The position numbers and the translations under genes are program-made. Shown here in pieces: positions 1 to 11,854 of a stretch of 64,000 nucleotides of DNA. The stretch is from Epinephelus fuscoguttatus (taxonomy: Eukaryota > Chordata > Actinopteri > Perciformes > Serranidae): contig NC_064759.1 of NCBI RefSeq assembly GCF_011397635.1, forward strand, positions 10,994,428 through 11,058,427, given 5' to 3'. The notes beneath the pieces are model-generated. The model was not told the DNA's origin. It worked only from the letters and a program-made list of their open reading frames with translations, and ran no database searches. Position 1 is the stretch's first letter; each line of letters begins with the position of its first letter.

Positions 1-1400
1 GTCGCCACCTGCTGTGCCTAATGGACCTCTAATATACTGACTCTGATTTCTTTCATGATTTTTTAAATGACAGACGGCAGAACTAGGCTACGCCAAAACT
101 CGCCTGCTGACTGAATGAATGAGGAAATCAAATGGAGTATGTGGCTCTGAAAGAGGGCGGAGACAGAGAGAAACTCGAGGTTCACTGAGAAAAAACCTGG
201 TCCAGACCAGGTTAGGTTCATAGAGTCTGTTACTACGGTAACTGACCGAGAGCTTAAGTTACCTCTCTCTCTGAAACAGGCTAGAGTTACCCCTCTTTCT
301 CTGGTTTGAGTTACCTCCCTTTTTGAAATGGAAAACTATAATATACCGTATGAAAATGTGCAAAAAGTTGTTTTCAACCCAGACAGTATTCATGTCCAGG
401 GCCGTGATGAAGGCATCAATTGAAACGTTGGCTTTGATTCAGCGTGCCGTTTTTATTCAGCAGTTCTGCAGTTGACGTTGTCACTGTGACCGTCCTCCTG
501 TTTTATTAGCAGCAGCAGCAGCAGATGCGGCGTGCTCATCTCATGGCTGATGGCTCACCTATCAGACCTGCATGGCCTCAAAATCACCCCTCAAAATCGC
601 CATTGGCTCCAGTGAGGCACGTCAGTGGCGCAACACGCCTGCAGCAACGGCGCGACAACTCCCGTCTGTCTCGCGACAACTCTCTATTTTACGCAGCTCT
701 TCTATTTTTGTCGCGCAACGCTCTCCTACGCGACCCTCCATCAGATAAAAACTACATGAAATAGTGTGCTAAACGAGCACGTGTTTTTAAATGAATAAAC
801 CATTATCAGAGGTTGTATGTGATGATTTTTTTTCATGCATTTACCCATGTTTATCCGTGACATTGTGTAAATGTCCGTGGCGGACATTTGAAATCGAGTA
901 GATGGCAAACAGAACAGTAAACTTGTAGATAACTCAAATATATGTATTAACTTAGGTGGAAAATGCTTTAACATTTCATGGCTCAGCAAACGGTGAACAA
1001 CCCCGCTGGCTTTTCTACGTGTTGCTTCTGTATGCAGTCAGTGGAGCCCAAATGAATACGCCACGACGCTACGCTAAAATTACTTTAAGTACAGTGGCCT
1101 AACATTGGGTATGGGTGTGTGTGTGTGTGTGTAAACTCAGTGTCTCTCGTTGAACGTCGTCGTCTTGCTGTTTCTTATATTCTAGTTTCTGTTTTAATAA
1201 ACTGTCTTGTCAAAGCACTTCAGCAACTTCAGCTAGCAACCTGTTGTTCACATACTGACGTTAGAAAAGTGTTCGTTACTGTAACGTTACCGTTAGCTTA
1301 GTTAACCGTTTTTACACACTAATGGAGCTCAACAGGAAGTTAAAGCTATGAAAGCGAAAGTAAGAGTTAAAGTAAGTTTTACAAACCGTTTTAAAACAGC
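1..1400. other. Gene-free left flank
   Basis: I see no supported gene here. There is a short CAG repeat (about 510-523) and a (GT)n run (about 1115-1132). Short open frames around 525-764 have no recognisable domain and no splice context. The stretch could belong to a gene beyond the left edge, but nothing in it shows that. Confidence 0.5.
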
Positions 1401-1691
1401 TCGTAGCTTCAGCTGTCAGAGATAAAGTCCGTCCAGTTGTTATGACAGCGGTAAATCATGTCTGGTTGAGTTGACAGGACTTGGGGTCGAAGTGTCTCCC
1501 GAGTCCCGCCCGTTGGAGAGCCGTTTCCCGTGGTGTACCATTGAGTCTCCTCGGCGGTTGGGGTCAGTGCTGCCAGACGGACGACAGAGGGCGGTAACAC
1601 AACACAACTGCAGAGACACGCGACAAGAAGGAGCAGAAGAAGAAGAAGAAGAAGAAGGTCCCGGATGTCAACAAGCTAAACACAAACACAG
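1400..1691 (+). promoter_or_regulatory. CpG-rich candidate promoter and untranslated first exon of dnajc28
   Basis: This stretch is locally rich in CpG compared with its AT-rich surroundings, contains a (GAA)n run at about 1634-1656, and ends at a good splice donor (ACACAG, then GTGACC at 1692). The next convincing acceptor on this strand is CCCACAG at 5374-5380, 13 bases before the dnajc28 start codon. I infer a 5' UTR exon joined over a 3.7-kb intron. No transcript supports it, and the CpG island could instead serve a divergent gene beyond the left edge. Confidence 0.35.
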
Positions 1692-2763
1692 GTGACCTGA
1701 CTCTTTGTAGGATTCTCTTTTTACATCCATGGCTGAAAGTTGGAGGTCATGTAACGTTAACTTGAATTCATGAATGTGCCGTAAACAGGCTCGTTTCATT
1801 CCGTTTTCAGTGTTAATTAACGTCTTGTCCTGGGTGACTTTAGCTAACCTCTTTAGTCGTAGCGTTACCCAGCTAACGTTAACGTTCAGTTTAACCTCAG
1901 TGTTTCTGTCAGTTATTGATGAGGATGACCGAGTGCGGTCTCGCGCCCCGGCCGTTAAAGAGAAAACACACCTGGAAACAGACACGTGCTGTGGTTTGTG
2001 ACAGTAAAGCCATTCTCCTTTTAGCTTCAGTTAGCTGTTAGCTAGTTCATACAATTCATAACTTACATTTGAAAAAGTCTTAATAAAAGTCATTGCCATT
2101 TTTTTAATTATAGCAGCTTTTTTATTTAGCTACTAGTGAAATAAAAGTATAAATAAATTGCAGCGTAACAGAGTACAAACAGAATGAATAGTAATATAAA
2201 GAATACATGCAGAATGTAAATCAGTCAGAGATGAATATACAGCCGCAACAGTGTGTAAAGAAAACGACAAGGTAAATATGTACAGCAGGCAGTGCAGATA
2301 TAAGTAAATAATATAGCTTATGTAGTGCAGGTTTAAGTGCAAGAAATACTAATAGTAAGAAATTATATACAGAATAAACACCTGGAGGTATGATATGAAT
2401 ATAGTGTATACACCGCAGATCTTACAGGCTGTGTACAGTATAGACAGTGGCATAATATGAATACTCTATAGTACAGCATGACCAGTTGTATAAAGTCATT
2501 TGTTTTTAGTCTTGAAGACCCCCTGCACGTTTTAACAGTTCAAAAACATATTTATACTTGTTTTATCGGCTTGAGTGTGTTTGATACTTATGTTTGAGGT
2601 CTCAGTGACTTCAGCTGTAAAACGTGTTTAAATACATTTGATCTTCTATGTTCTATATGTGCGATTACTGACACTACTCTTTACACAGCACCACAACTCC
2701 CAAAAAATGTTGGTTGTCTATTTGTTATTCTGTTGAGCTTTATAAGAGAGTGCTTAAAGGAAA
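1692..2763. other. Putative dnajc28 intron, nothing recognised
   Basis: AT-rich sequence without a supported ORF, RNA gene or clear repeat boundary. If the first-exon proposal is right, this is the 5' part of dnajc28 intron 1. Confidence 0.4.
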
Positions 2764-3688
2764 AGTGTGTAAGATTTAATGAGATTTAGTGGCATTTAGT
2801 GGTGAGGATTGCAGCTTGGAACCAGCTGAAACTTCTCCCGATAAGAATACCTTAAGTGTGTATTGTTCAGGACGTTTTTACCAGGAGCTGAATTATCCAC
2901 AGACGTCTCCTCCTCCCCAAAACAAACGGACCAGGTGATTAAAACCAGTAAAAACACTGAATAAAGCAGTTTCACATTACAAATCAGTGTTTCCACTATG
3001 CTGTTTGGCACATCACAGACAGGCAGCTCACCCAGCACCTGCTATGTATATCTAGCTTTTTTCTCTGATAAGTTAATGTGCACTCAGCTTATGAGCCCAA
3101 TCATCCACAGAGGTCTCTTCCTCTCCAAAACAAACAGACCCGGGGGTGTATATTGGTAAAAACGCCAAATGAAGCTGTTTCACGTTACACACCAGCGCCT
3201 CTCTGACTCTGTTTGGCATGTCAGAGACGAGCCACTAGCTCTGCACCTGCTAATGTGTGCTCACCTTTTCTATCTGATAACTTAAGATCCAGACGTTCAG
3301 AAGGTTTTTACTGGGAGCCGAAGTATCCACAGAGGTCTCTTCCTCTCCAAAACAAATGGATCCGGTGTATTACACCCGTAAAAACACTGAATAAAGCAGT
3401 AGTAAATGTCAGTGTTTTTCAAATGCTGCTCATTCCGGAGGTGCTTTTAAATAAGGTGGTCAGGATCAAAAAACGTGAATGGCCTTTTCTAGAGTCAGTG
3501 TTTGGTTGTCCATACTGAGCAACATGACAGACTCTGTAGATGAGGACCCGCTCCCTGTGTAGATCTAAATGGCTCAGTCGAAGGTAACAAAAACAGTTCT
3601 TATTTTCAGGTGATTATGCACTAAAGAAAACATACTTATCATTTTATATTCCATTTCTGCCAAATTATCCCCCTAAATCTTACACACT
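2764..3688. mobile_element. Non-autonomous DNA transposon with internal tandem repeats
   Basis: The element begins AGTGTGTAAGATTTA and ends with the exact inverse complement TAAATCTTACACACT, a 15-bp terminal inverted repeat. Inside are about three degenerate units of roughly 170-230 bp (about 2840-3066, 3066-3264, 3264-3430). Each carries a 'CCACAGAGGTCTC' block, a 'CCAAAACAAA' block and a 'TAAAAACAC-GAATAAAGCAG' block. No transposase frame is present. The ends resemble a non-coding element that is very common in teleost genomes; the superfamily is not assigned here. No clear target-site duplication was seen. Confidence 0.75.
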
Positions 3689-5380
3689 GAACCTGTGGAG
3701 TGTAATTGAAGATTTAAGTACATTTCTGTCCTTTTGAATGACTCTTGGTAAATGAATGTATAATAATGTAATATTTGTCCATGCAAACCCATACAACATA
3801 AAAACATTACATGTGTCTTTATTTGGCATAAAAACAATGTTTTATGATGATTTCTGAGTATTATCAAATGTACAAGCTCAGTTTGCGGCAAAGGAAAGTG
3901 TTGCTACTAAAACATACTTACAGGAAAAATGGTTTATTTTGCGATTAAATTTAAACATACAGCAAATAGGTCTGTGAAAGCCCAAACAATAAGGATATAA
4001 AGCCAAAGTCAATGTGCTAAAAATAAGGCAATTCATGATCAAGTGAAAAACATTGAGGCACTTTCTCTATTTCAATCAATCAATCTGTCTTTATTTCCCT
4101 TAATTTATTTTGCAGTCAGATGACGTCAGGACACAACATCAAACCAAAGCAAAAATAAAAGGATAGAATTTGAATCCACAGACAAACTGACACAGGTTTT
4201 AAAACATCCAAAGGCTGAGTAATGCACTTGTTCAGCTGTTAATTAGGGAAGCTCCTACTAATTTCTCTGACAGTTGAACAGACATTTTAAGTTACACTAG
4301 TTGACACATAAGACGACATTCAGAAGAGTCAAAATTGAGCCACATTTTATTTATCAGGTTAAGCATTGTCTGAAAAAATATTACAGATATTATAAGAGTT
4401 ATTTTAAATCACATTCTTTAAGTACCAATTTGTTTTTAAATGCCAGTGAAATATGTGGCACTGTACATTATAAACATTGCACATTATTCTACTGAAGCTG
4501 TCTTGCTCCCCCTGTGAGTTTCCCAGCACAGACGCACAGATTCAGCACTCCATCTAACTGCAAAACTTTTATTTACTGCTGCCCAGCACACATCAACAAA
4601 ATCAGTGTTTTTGTCCTTGGTCTGGGCTGCAGTCCTTCGAGGGCCGGCACACAACTGCATGAAAAATGAAGAAATGTAATCAGTACAAACCAGCAGCAGC
4701 TGTGTCAGTCAACTCACCTGGCACTACTCTCATGAGCCACCCCCCACACCTCTCCCCTACATCTGACCACTAACCACACCCACCTCCACACCTACAAAAC
4801 ATGATAACAACTTGTTAAAAAAAGTTAGACAACATTTATTGAAAACAGAGTTCTTTCGGAAATTAAATCCATAGGAATTGTGCCTGATTATTCCTACAGC
4901 ATGTTCACTGGGTGAACACAAATGCATAACATTTCAATAATTTTAATAGTAGGTTTTACCATCTAGGATTTGTGGTGCTGACTCATGCGGGTAGCAGCTT
5001 TTAATGGACTAGTTGACTAATGGTGCACATCTCTACAAATAATCAGTACAGTGGGAGTGAAACAGGCCTACTACGGCAGACACAAAGAACGATTTAGTCT
5101 TTTTAGTCTATCTAGCTTCAACTTAAAGGCAACAACCACATGGCAGTAAATGAAACTCCGTGAACAACAGATACTCAGAGCTGAACCTGACTTACTCCTA
5201 TAATTTTACATGCTACTGTGACAAGGATATTTAGTTTTTATTTGAACTTATTTGAACTACTGGTAATCTATTTGGATGCATCGCTGCTGAGATATCTCCT
5301 GCCTGACACAATGCCTTTTTTACTGATCATTTATATGACTGGTTGTCATTTTAAGTAATTATCCTTTTTCAAACCCACAG
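3689..5380. other. Non-coding stretch before dnajc28 coding exon
   Basis: No supported gene. It contains a short ATCAATCAATC run (about 4074-4085), which may be the tail of a degraded LINE, and otherwise AT-rich unique-looking DNA. It ends in a polypyrimidine tract and the CCCACAG acceptor used by the dnajc28 coding exon. Confidence 0.4.
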
Positions 5381-5393
5381 GAGTGTGACAGAA

Positions 5394-6548
5394 ATGAGTT
5401 GCACTTTCCATCCCCTGGTTTCTCGCAGCGGATTCTCCCATGGCCGCTTTGTGCTTGTCCCGTCCCTGTTTCTCAGAGCTCTCAGCTCCATGCCCCAGAT
5501 CAGCCGAAGCCTGCAAGAGAGCTACAGGCTTCTACAACTGCCTGACAAGGGACACAGCAGTCCTGCACAGGTGAAAGAGGCCTACTTGTGCCTAGCCAAA
5601 CTCTACCATCCAGATTCTGGGGCTCCAACAGCAGATGCAGTTCTGTTTGCTCAGGTTGAGCAGGCCTACCGTGCTGTGCTGGCACATCAGAGCAAGACCA
5701 AGCAACCCGATAGAGGACAGGAAGTGGAAAGTGAGGATAGGTCCAGAGGTACAGCACTTCCACACAGACACTACCTCAGTTACGAGGGAGTGGGCTCAGG
5801 CCCACCCAGCCAACGTGAGCGTCAGTACCGGCAGATCCGTGTCGACAGGGCATCTGAGCAAGTTTTGAACTACAGGCAGAGGGAGCATGAGAGGGCAGCC
5901 GCTGCAGAGGGGGCACTGGTGGAACGGGACATGCGTCAGCGCAGCCGACAGATCAAGATCACCCAGGCTGTGGAGCGGCTTGTGGAGGACCTGATCCAGG
6001 AGTCCATGGCCCGAGGAGACTTCAGGAACCTGAGTGGAGCTGGAAAGCCACTCAACAAGTTTGAGCACAATCCATACGCTGATCCCATGACCCACAACCT
6101 CAACCGCATCCTCATAGACAATGGTTACCAGCCACCCTGGGTCGTCACACAACGCGACATCCGAGAGACCGCTGCTCAGATCCGAAATAGGTTGCTCGGG
6201 GGCAGGGCCAGGCTTGGCGACCCCATGACCCCCGAGGAGCACAGCCAATGGGAGCAGCTGTGCGCATCTGTACAGGAGGAGCTGGTGAAACTTAACAAAA
6301 TGGTGGACAATTACAACCTCATTGTACCAATGCTCAACATGCAAATGGTTCACTTCAGTTTGTCACGAGAGATTGACCGCGCTGTGAAAGGAGCCCGCCA
6401 ACACAGACTGGACCAGCAGAGAGAGAGGGAGAAGGAGAGAGAGAGGAGGAAGGAGGAGAAAAAAAGAGCCAACACTGTAATTAAGCGTAAAAATTCCAAA
6501 CAAGGCCTGATGTCTTGGATGAAGAATTTACTGAAATCAAAACAGTAA
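5394..6548 (+). CDS. dnajc28: DnaJ homolog subfamily C member 28 (single coding exon)
   Basis: A 384-residue J-domain protein whose coding region is uninterrupted, as in other vertebrates (human is 388 residues). The J domain covers about residues 40-98, with the HPD motif at 72-74 that stimulates Hsp70 ATPase. A DUF1992 domain follows at about 185-270 (core around 'RGDFRNLSGAGKPLN' and 'NPYADPMTHNLN'), the pairing that defines DNAJC28. The tail is Lys/Arg-rich. The N-terminus (FVLVPSLFLRALSS) could be a mitochondrial presequence, which is inference. I start at the ATG at 5394; the exon begins at 5381 after a CCCACAG acceptor. Function is poorly known; a co-chaperone role in the early secretory pathway has been proposed for the family. 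The gene converges with the KCNE gene 490 bp away. Confidence 0.95.
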   Translation: MSCTFHPLVSRSGFSHGRFVLVPSLFLRALSSMPQISRSLQESYRLLQLPDKGHSSPAQVKEAYLCLAKLYHPDSGAPTADAVLFAQVEQAYRAVLAHQSKTKQPDRGQEVESEDRSRGTALPHRHYLSYEGVGSGPPSQRERQYRQIRVDRASEQVLNYRQREHERAAAAEGALVERDMRQRSRQIKITQAVERLVEDLIQESMARGDFRNLSGAGKPLNKFEHNPYADPMTHNLNRILIDNGYQPPWVVTQRDIRETAAQIRNRLLGGRARLGDPMTPEEHSQWEQLCASVQEELVKLNKMVDNYNLIVPMLNMQMVHFSLSREIDRAVKGARQHRLDQQREREKERERRKEEKKRANTVIKRKNSKQGLMSWMKNLLKSKQ

Positions 6549-7038
6549 AACTTGAATCTGAGTGAACGGAATAATGATTTGAGATCAGTGGTTTATTAAT
6601 TTATTCATTTGTTTTCACTGATATGAATCAGCACAGTCCACGAGGCAAGACGGATTTGTTCATCCACTTATTCCTACACACTCTGAATCAAAGTCAGAAA
6701 CAGTGGTGCCACTAATTTAACTCTGCGTCACTGCTGTTATTGTTCAGATATGCAGGATCGTCAGGTGTCAGTGGAGGAGTATTATTGAGCAGTCATGGCT
6801 GTGGGACTGTAAAGTGTGAGGAACTGCACGTGTTGATAACAAAAAGCAACGTGAGGCAATTTTATGGTGCAAGTTGTTTCTGTGAAATTACTTCTCTGAA
6901 ATACAAACCCAACACTGTAACTATTGGTTGCTATGTGACATTAAAAGTTAAGGTAATTCAAAATCTTGTGTCACAGATTATTCATTATTTTGAATGAAAA
7001 ATGCTTAAATAGCTGAATGTCTCATTCTAGTCTGGCAG
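6549..7038. other. Convergent intergenic region, 3' UTRs
   Basis: 490 bp between the stop codons of dnajc28 (+) and the KCNE gene (-). It should hold both 3' UTRs. An ATTAAA variant poly(A) signal lies on the + strand near 6940, and a TTTATT (AATAAA on the - strand) lies near 6593. If both are used, the transcripts overlap tail to tail. Confidence 0.45.
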
Positions 7039-7449
7039 CTACTCCAGTGTCGCAGGGTTGCAGATGACGATGGGCTCCTTGCTGCTGGCTCCGTCCCGTG
7101 CAGCTTCCCTGTGCAGCGCCTGAGCGACGGCCCTGGACGGAGTCATCACCTTGGTCCAGTCGTGGGCAATGTACTGGTGATATGGATCCTGAGAGCTCTC
7201 CAGCTTCTTGGAACGAATGTAGCTGAGCATGATGCCAAATGTGAAGAAGCTGAACATGCCAACCACCAGGAGGATATACATCATGCCCTGAGACTGAGTG
7301 GGGGCTCTGGTTCCAGCCATGTGGTGCACAGCCTCCTGGGTAGTGTAGTTCTGAGGTATCAGTGGAGACAGTACACTTGTGCTGTTAAGGCAGCGCTGGA
7401 GGAAGGAGAGCAGGAGCGACTGCAGCTCAGTGGTGTTGATGTGTGGCAT
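7039..7449 (-). CDS. KCNE-family potassium channel beta subunit (KCNE1/KCNE2-like)
   Basis: A 136-residue single-span membrane protein. Residues 57-78 form the transmembrane segment. The block '[17 protein letters not shown]' differs at one site from human KCNE1 ([17 protein letters not shown]). 'GMFSF' before it and 'DPYHQYI..DW' after it match KCNE2. The extracellular N-terminus has sequons at NTT (5), NST (22) and NYT (34), as expected for the family. KCNE subunits bind Kv alpha subunits such as KCNQ1 and alter gating. I start at the ATG at 7449; the exon probably begins at a TTTGCAG acceptor near 7480, so the 5' UTR is spliced. The C-terminus (ends ICNPATLE) is unlike either human protein. 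dnajc28 lies downstream; in human DNAJC28, KCNE1 and KCNE2 all lie on 21q22. The symbol is left blank because the two halves point to different paralogues. Confidence 0.9.
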   Translation of the reverse strand: MPHINTTELQSLLLSFLQRCLNSTSVLSPLIPQNYTTQEAVHHMAGTRAPTQSQGMMYILLVVGMFSFFTFGIMLSYIRSKKLESSQDPYHQYIAHDWTKVMTPSRAVAQALHREAARDGASSKEPIVICNPATLE

Positions 7450-7480
7450 GGCTGACCTCTGCTGGATGCTCGGCAAACTG

Positions 7481-10332
7481 CAAACGAGAACGTGAGAAAA
7501 AGATTTACCTCACAGAAAAGATCTACTTTATCTTTGCCAAAAGTATGCTGTATTCCTCTAGTATTATTTAGCAATATTAATGTCTGAATTATTCCTCCTA
7601 ATCTGCTTACAACGCCACAAGATGTAAGAAAGAAATAAGAAAAGCATGATGTCTGAGTTGCTTGAAGACGTGATGTTTTCCCCTATTCTGACAGATGGAA
7701 TGCATATGAGGACAATAGAAAAAAAGATGGAGGAGCTAAGTTAGAGGCATAATTATTCAAGAATAAGACTGTATCTCAGAGTATGAAAGACTTCAGCTGG
7801 TTGCTGCTACATTTGCTGCTGTTAAACTGGGTCCCTGATCAATCAATAAATCAACATGAAGCATGAGAAAGATGTTGTCTTTATGAGATGAAGATAACAC
7901 TGTATACCTAATTAATTTACAAATGGCAATTTTGTGAGTTAAGTTATCCCTTTGAGGTACTCCTTTTGTATTACTGAGTAAACGACGACCCCTGACTGAC
8001 ATATTTTATGGCCGTTTCTTAAAATGTCCAATGCAGAACAATAACAATACAAAACTGATAAACTTTACAATTAACCCAAGTAGTGAACACAATAACTGCA
8101 GGAAGTTGATATATACTTTCAGGAACTAATCACACACATTTAATAACTTTTCTCCGTTGTGCCTTTACCCTGTAAGATTTAATAAGAAAAATAAAATAAA
8201 AAAAATATATATTTGGAATTGAATGAGGTGTTAAGAAAACTATATATATTATTTTATTTTGAGTTTTCTAACACCTTTTACAAGTAAAATCAAGAAGGCC
8301 TCACATTCCCCTGTGAAGCATTGGCGACCCTCCTTTTGTATGTCATCATATGTTAAAATTACACATTGGCAATGTCACACTGGATAGTCACCTTTCAGAC
8401 TTCGTTTTGGTGTTAGGAAATTGAAGGTGAAGCAATAAATTCCTACAAGTTATATGTACATTATTATTCAAGCTTCGGTCAGAAGAGAGAAGAGCCTACC
8501 TTTCAAGTATCTGGAACAGTTCCTGCTGTCACTGGCAGCAGCAGACACAGATGATTTCAAGTCATGTATCTCCAGTAGCAGTAGAAACAGCTGGTCTCGT
8601 GCTACACCTCGAATGGAAGTGTACATCCCCCTCTTGTCTTGGTCCTAATGTGCCCTCCCTCATGCTCATGCTTTTACGCAGAAGAGATATGCAACATTTT
8701 CAACTTGTCAACACTTTTAATGAAACAAGGAGGTCACAGGGCAAGGTCAAAAGCTCAGCGTAGTAAGGGAGCGGTGCAGCATGACTTAAACCACTGTCCT
8801 ATACTGGTGCAGTTTTCTGAAACAAACAGTCTACTGTCGATTGGCATGTTTGGAGTTAGAATATTGTCTTGACATCCGACCTCATTTAAGCAGTGTTAAT
8901 ATGGTAAGATGACATGAAAACTATTAGAAGGAAATGTCAAATTGGCTTTAATGCATTTAGGTTACGACTGCACGTGAAAACTAATCAGGGACAAACTTAT
9001 ATTAAGAATTACTTGTTTATGCAGTTTCCATCATCCTTTGTGGCTCAAGACTGGTGTCTGGACCCAGTTTGTGAAGAGTGCATGTGGTTGGTTGCACTGT
9101 CTCATGTATTAATCAAAATCTCTAATGTTCACATTTTAGTAGGTGGTGCCGGGCTGCAGCAGGAGAACAAAGCTGCTTTCAGACTGGAGTTAGTTTGGAC
9201 AGTCTGCAGTACAGCTCAGACTAGATTGAGTTACAACACAATCACCTCTAAATGTCCTTTTACTCTCTGCTGTAAAAAAAAAAAAAGGTATTTAAGCTTG
9301 AGATTCCTGCAGATACTGTATATATATGTGTGTACTCATATTCTGTAGTAGAATTGGCAGGCACAGAAAAGTCACACATTCAATGTTGTATTTTCTCCAA
9401 AATGTTTTCAAACAAAGTATATTTTGAAAAAGACACGTTACACAGAATTTGCACACAAAAAACATCTAGAGAACTTACATAGTTCTTCGACAGTGCATCA
9501 TTGTCAAAGTAAACAGTGATAAGGTCACATTCTTAACCAACACAGCAAAAGCAGCAGGTGCAGTAGACAAAAACTGATTTACAAAAACATTTATTTTATT
9601 CAAATTAATTTACAAACATGGACAGACATGGAAACATGGATAAGATTGACCAAAACAGTGCCGGTGTTGACACTGGTAAATAAAGACATCTTGCTTATGC
9701 TTAACACTGTGTAATGTCAACACCACAATATCGGGGATGTGGAATCTGTTTAAATCTCAGGATATAAAGACTTCTCAGATACCTAGAAGGTCACACTAAT
9801 GAAACTGAACAACTCTCCTTTGGTATTTGTCACAATTTAACACGTACAGGCCTTATGTGTTACTTGTAATTGTGACACGGGGTCAGACATGCAAAAGAGG
9901 AACTTGGTTGTTGCAAATGTCCTGGGCTGCATTAAACCCCGCATATTTACATGTACGCACCTCAGCCCAGTGAGCCACCAGTTCACCTGAAGCCATTTAT
10001 TTTAAAACTGCTTTATGAAAACAAATGTCTGCTCTATAGAAATGAGGGCACTTCAGAGAGGTGAGGCATACTGATAAATTGGGATGTTTGTTAATGGTAT
10101 TTTTTTTAAGTCTTTAAAGTTGTGCTGAATTGCAACCTAATCACCAGAACAAATGTTGGCATTGCACGTTTCAGCAAACGACAAAATGTTAGACTTGTAC
10201 ATTATTATGTAGCAGACACATTGAAACTTTACATTTCAACAATGCTGTGGTTAACGTGGTTATATTTAGGCACAAAAACCATTTGGTTATGGTTAGGAAA
10301 TTATTTTTTTGGCTTAAAAAACTCATGTTCTA
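7481..10332. other. Gene-free region upstream of the KCNE gene
   Basis: No supported coding exon on either strand. Features are an AT-rich hairpin (8226-8276) and short homopolymer runs. Untranslated 5' exons of the minus-strand KCNE gene probably lie here, but I cannot place them. Confidence 0.4.
8226..8276. repeat. AT-rich inverted repeat (hairpin)
   Basis: AGGTGTTAAGAAAACT at the left arm is answered by AGTTTTCTAACACCT at the right arm: a 15-bp stem with one bulged base around a loop of about 20 nt. It has no known identity; a short fold-back transposon remnant is as likely as an RNA structure. Confidence 0.6.
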
Positions 10333-10710
10333 TGGCACAATCACTGCTGGACATGCAATGACGACTCATTGAGAAACCCCCACGTTTGGTGGCATAATCG
10401 CTGCTGGCAATGCAGTGACAACTCACTAAAAAACACCCATGTTTGGCGGCACAATCGCTGCTGGAAATGCAGCAACGACTCAATAAAAAAAACACTTTTG
10501 TTGGCACTGTTGCAGCAACAAGTGACTAAAAAACACCCATACCGGTGTCACACTCACCGCTATAAACACAGCAATGACTTGATAAATAAAACATCCACAT
10601 TCGATGCCACAGTGACTCGCTAAAAAACATCCATGTTGGTGGCATAATTTTTGCTGGAAACACAGCAGCAACTCACTAAAACTACATTCAATAGCACAGT
10701 TGTCGCTGGA
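10333..10710. repeat. 57-bp minisatellite, about seven degenerate units
   Basis: Units start at 10333, 10390 and 10447 (57, 57, 55 bp), then become shorter and more divergent. A typical unit reads 'TGGCACAATCGCTGCTGG', then an 'ATGCAG..ACGACTCA' block, then 'AAAAAACACCCATGTTTGG'. The array fades out near 10710. Short open frames across it are by-products of the periodicity. Confidence 0.8.
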
Positions 10711-11854
10711 ACTGTCTTTGCTGATGAGCAACTGGCTTTGTTGTTTGTTAGTCTTGAACCATGGTCTCAAGTGGTCGTCTCACTGAGGTTTTACTCTGTC
10801 CACCATCCCCTCCGCTTCCCGATGACAAAGTCAACTCATACATGTAATCAGAGCTACATCACTTTACAAACGTTGATATAATCTGCATAAAATGTACAAA
10901 TGTGAACTATCCTTAATTTGCATAAATGTGCAATGCCAACATTTTCCTCTGCTAACAGGGCTGTGAATTACTACATCAGTCATTCTATCAGTTTATTAAC
11001 AGACAATTCATTTCGATGCCTATCTGGAAAACTGATGAACTGTTCATGTCTTACAGTAACAGCATCACAGATTTTGTTGCATCTCTGCACGTCTCATGGT
11101 TTTCAGCTGAATCCTTCTGTGTTGTTTGGACATCACACAAACAGTAAAAAACACTATAAAACACTATTATGGGCTCTGGTAATTTGACATTTTATGGACT
11201 TAAAATTAATAAATCTGATTATTTAAAGATATTTAAACAAAAAAAAATCATGAATTGGATTCCCTACTTTGAAGGCCAGTTGCCTTTAAATACTTGTGTT
11301 TTAAACAAATACACAAACTTTCAAGTGTTTAAAGGGAAATTTCGGTTTATTTCAACCTGTCTCCTATCGTCCTAAATTTGTTTCAAGTGACTAGTGACAT
11401 AAAAATAATAGTTAGCATGTTAGCTGTTAGCCTAGATACAGCCGGGGTGCATAATAGTGTCAGACCTGTTAGACCTGTCCCATTGATATGTTTCACTGAC
11501 ATGTAAAAGAAACCTGCCCTGCTTACTGCCATCTGCACCTCAGCTTGTATTTACAGTTAATCATACAGTTTTCATAAATGACTGAGCGCGACCAAGCCAT
11601 TTAAAATCAACCTCTTGTACAGTAGATGTGTCTTTGTTGGCAAAATCATGTTATGGTGGTTAAGCGTGGCCTTTGCAGAGATGATCTTTTTACCTGGTGG
11701 ATACAAAATGAACAGCAAAACACCATTTAAAGAGAAAGGCATGCTTTCACAGGGCTATGTGTCATAATTTATTATCACATTTTTCTGAATCAGATGTTGT
11801 GCAAGCCAGTAGATCTGTATAATGGTGAAAGATAAATCTAACTCACCATTAATG
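10711..11854. other. Gene-free region downstream of scn1b
   Basis: Apart from the dispersed repeat at 11330-11450, nothing is recognised. The 3' UTR of the minus-strand scn1b-like gene should lie in its right part. Confidence 0.4.
11330..11450. repeat. Dispersed repeat, copy 1
   Basis: The block 'CTAGTGACATAAAAATAATA' followed by a 'GTTAGCATGTTAGCTGTTAG' block recurs almost unchanged at about 62530-62587, including the preceding 'TTAAAGGGA'. Copy 2 lacks an internal segment. Two such copies in 64 kb show an interspersed family. I do not know its class. Confidence 0.65.

Noticed and set aside
525-764. 79-residue open frame near the left edge
   Set aside because: No domain, no splice context, follows a CAG repeat, and composition does not look coding.
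4070-4100. LINE tail at the ATCAATCAATC run
   Set aside because: Only a short simple-sequence run is visible and no LINE body adjoins it.
5385-5393. Possible GTG start three codons upstream of dnajc28 ATG
   Set aside because: Vertebrate nuclear genes rarely start at GTG, and the ATG at 5394 is in the same frame with a better context.
5796-6353. 185-codon open frame antisense to dnajc28
   Set aside because: Shadow of the conserved dnajc28 reading frame; no domain.
7450-7476. Nine extra N-terminal residues for the KCNE protein
   Set aside because: The extended frame begins with TTG, not ATG, and sits right after a TTTGCAG acceptor, so it is probably 5' UTR.
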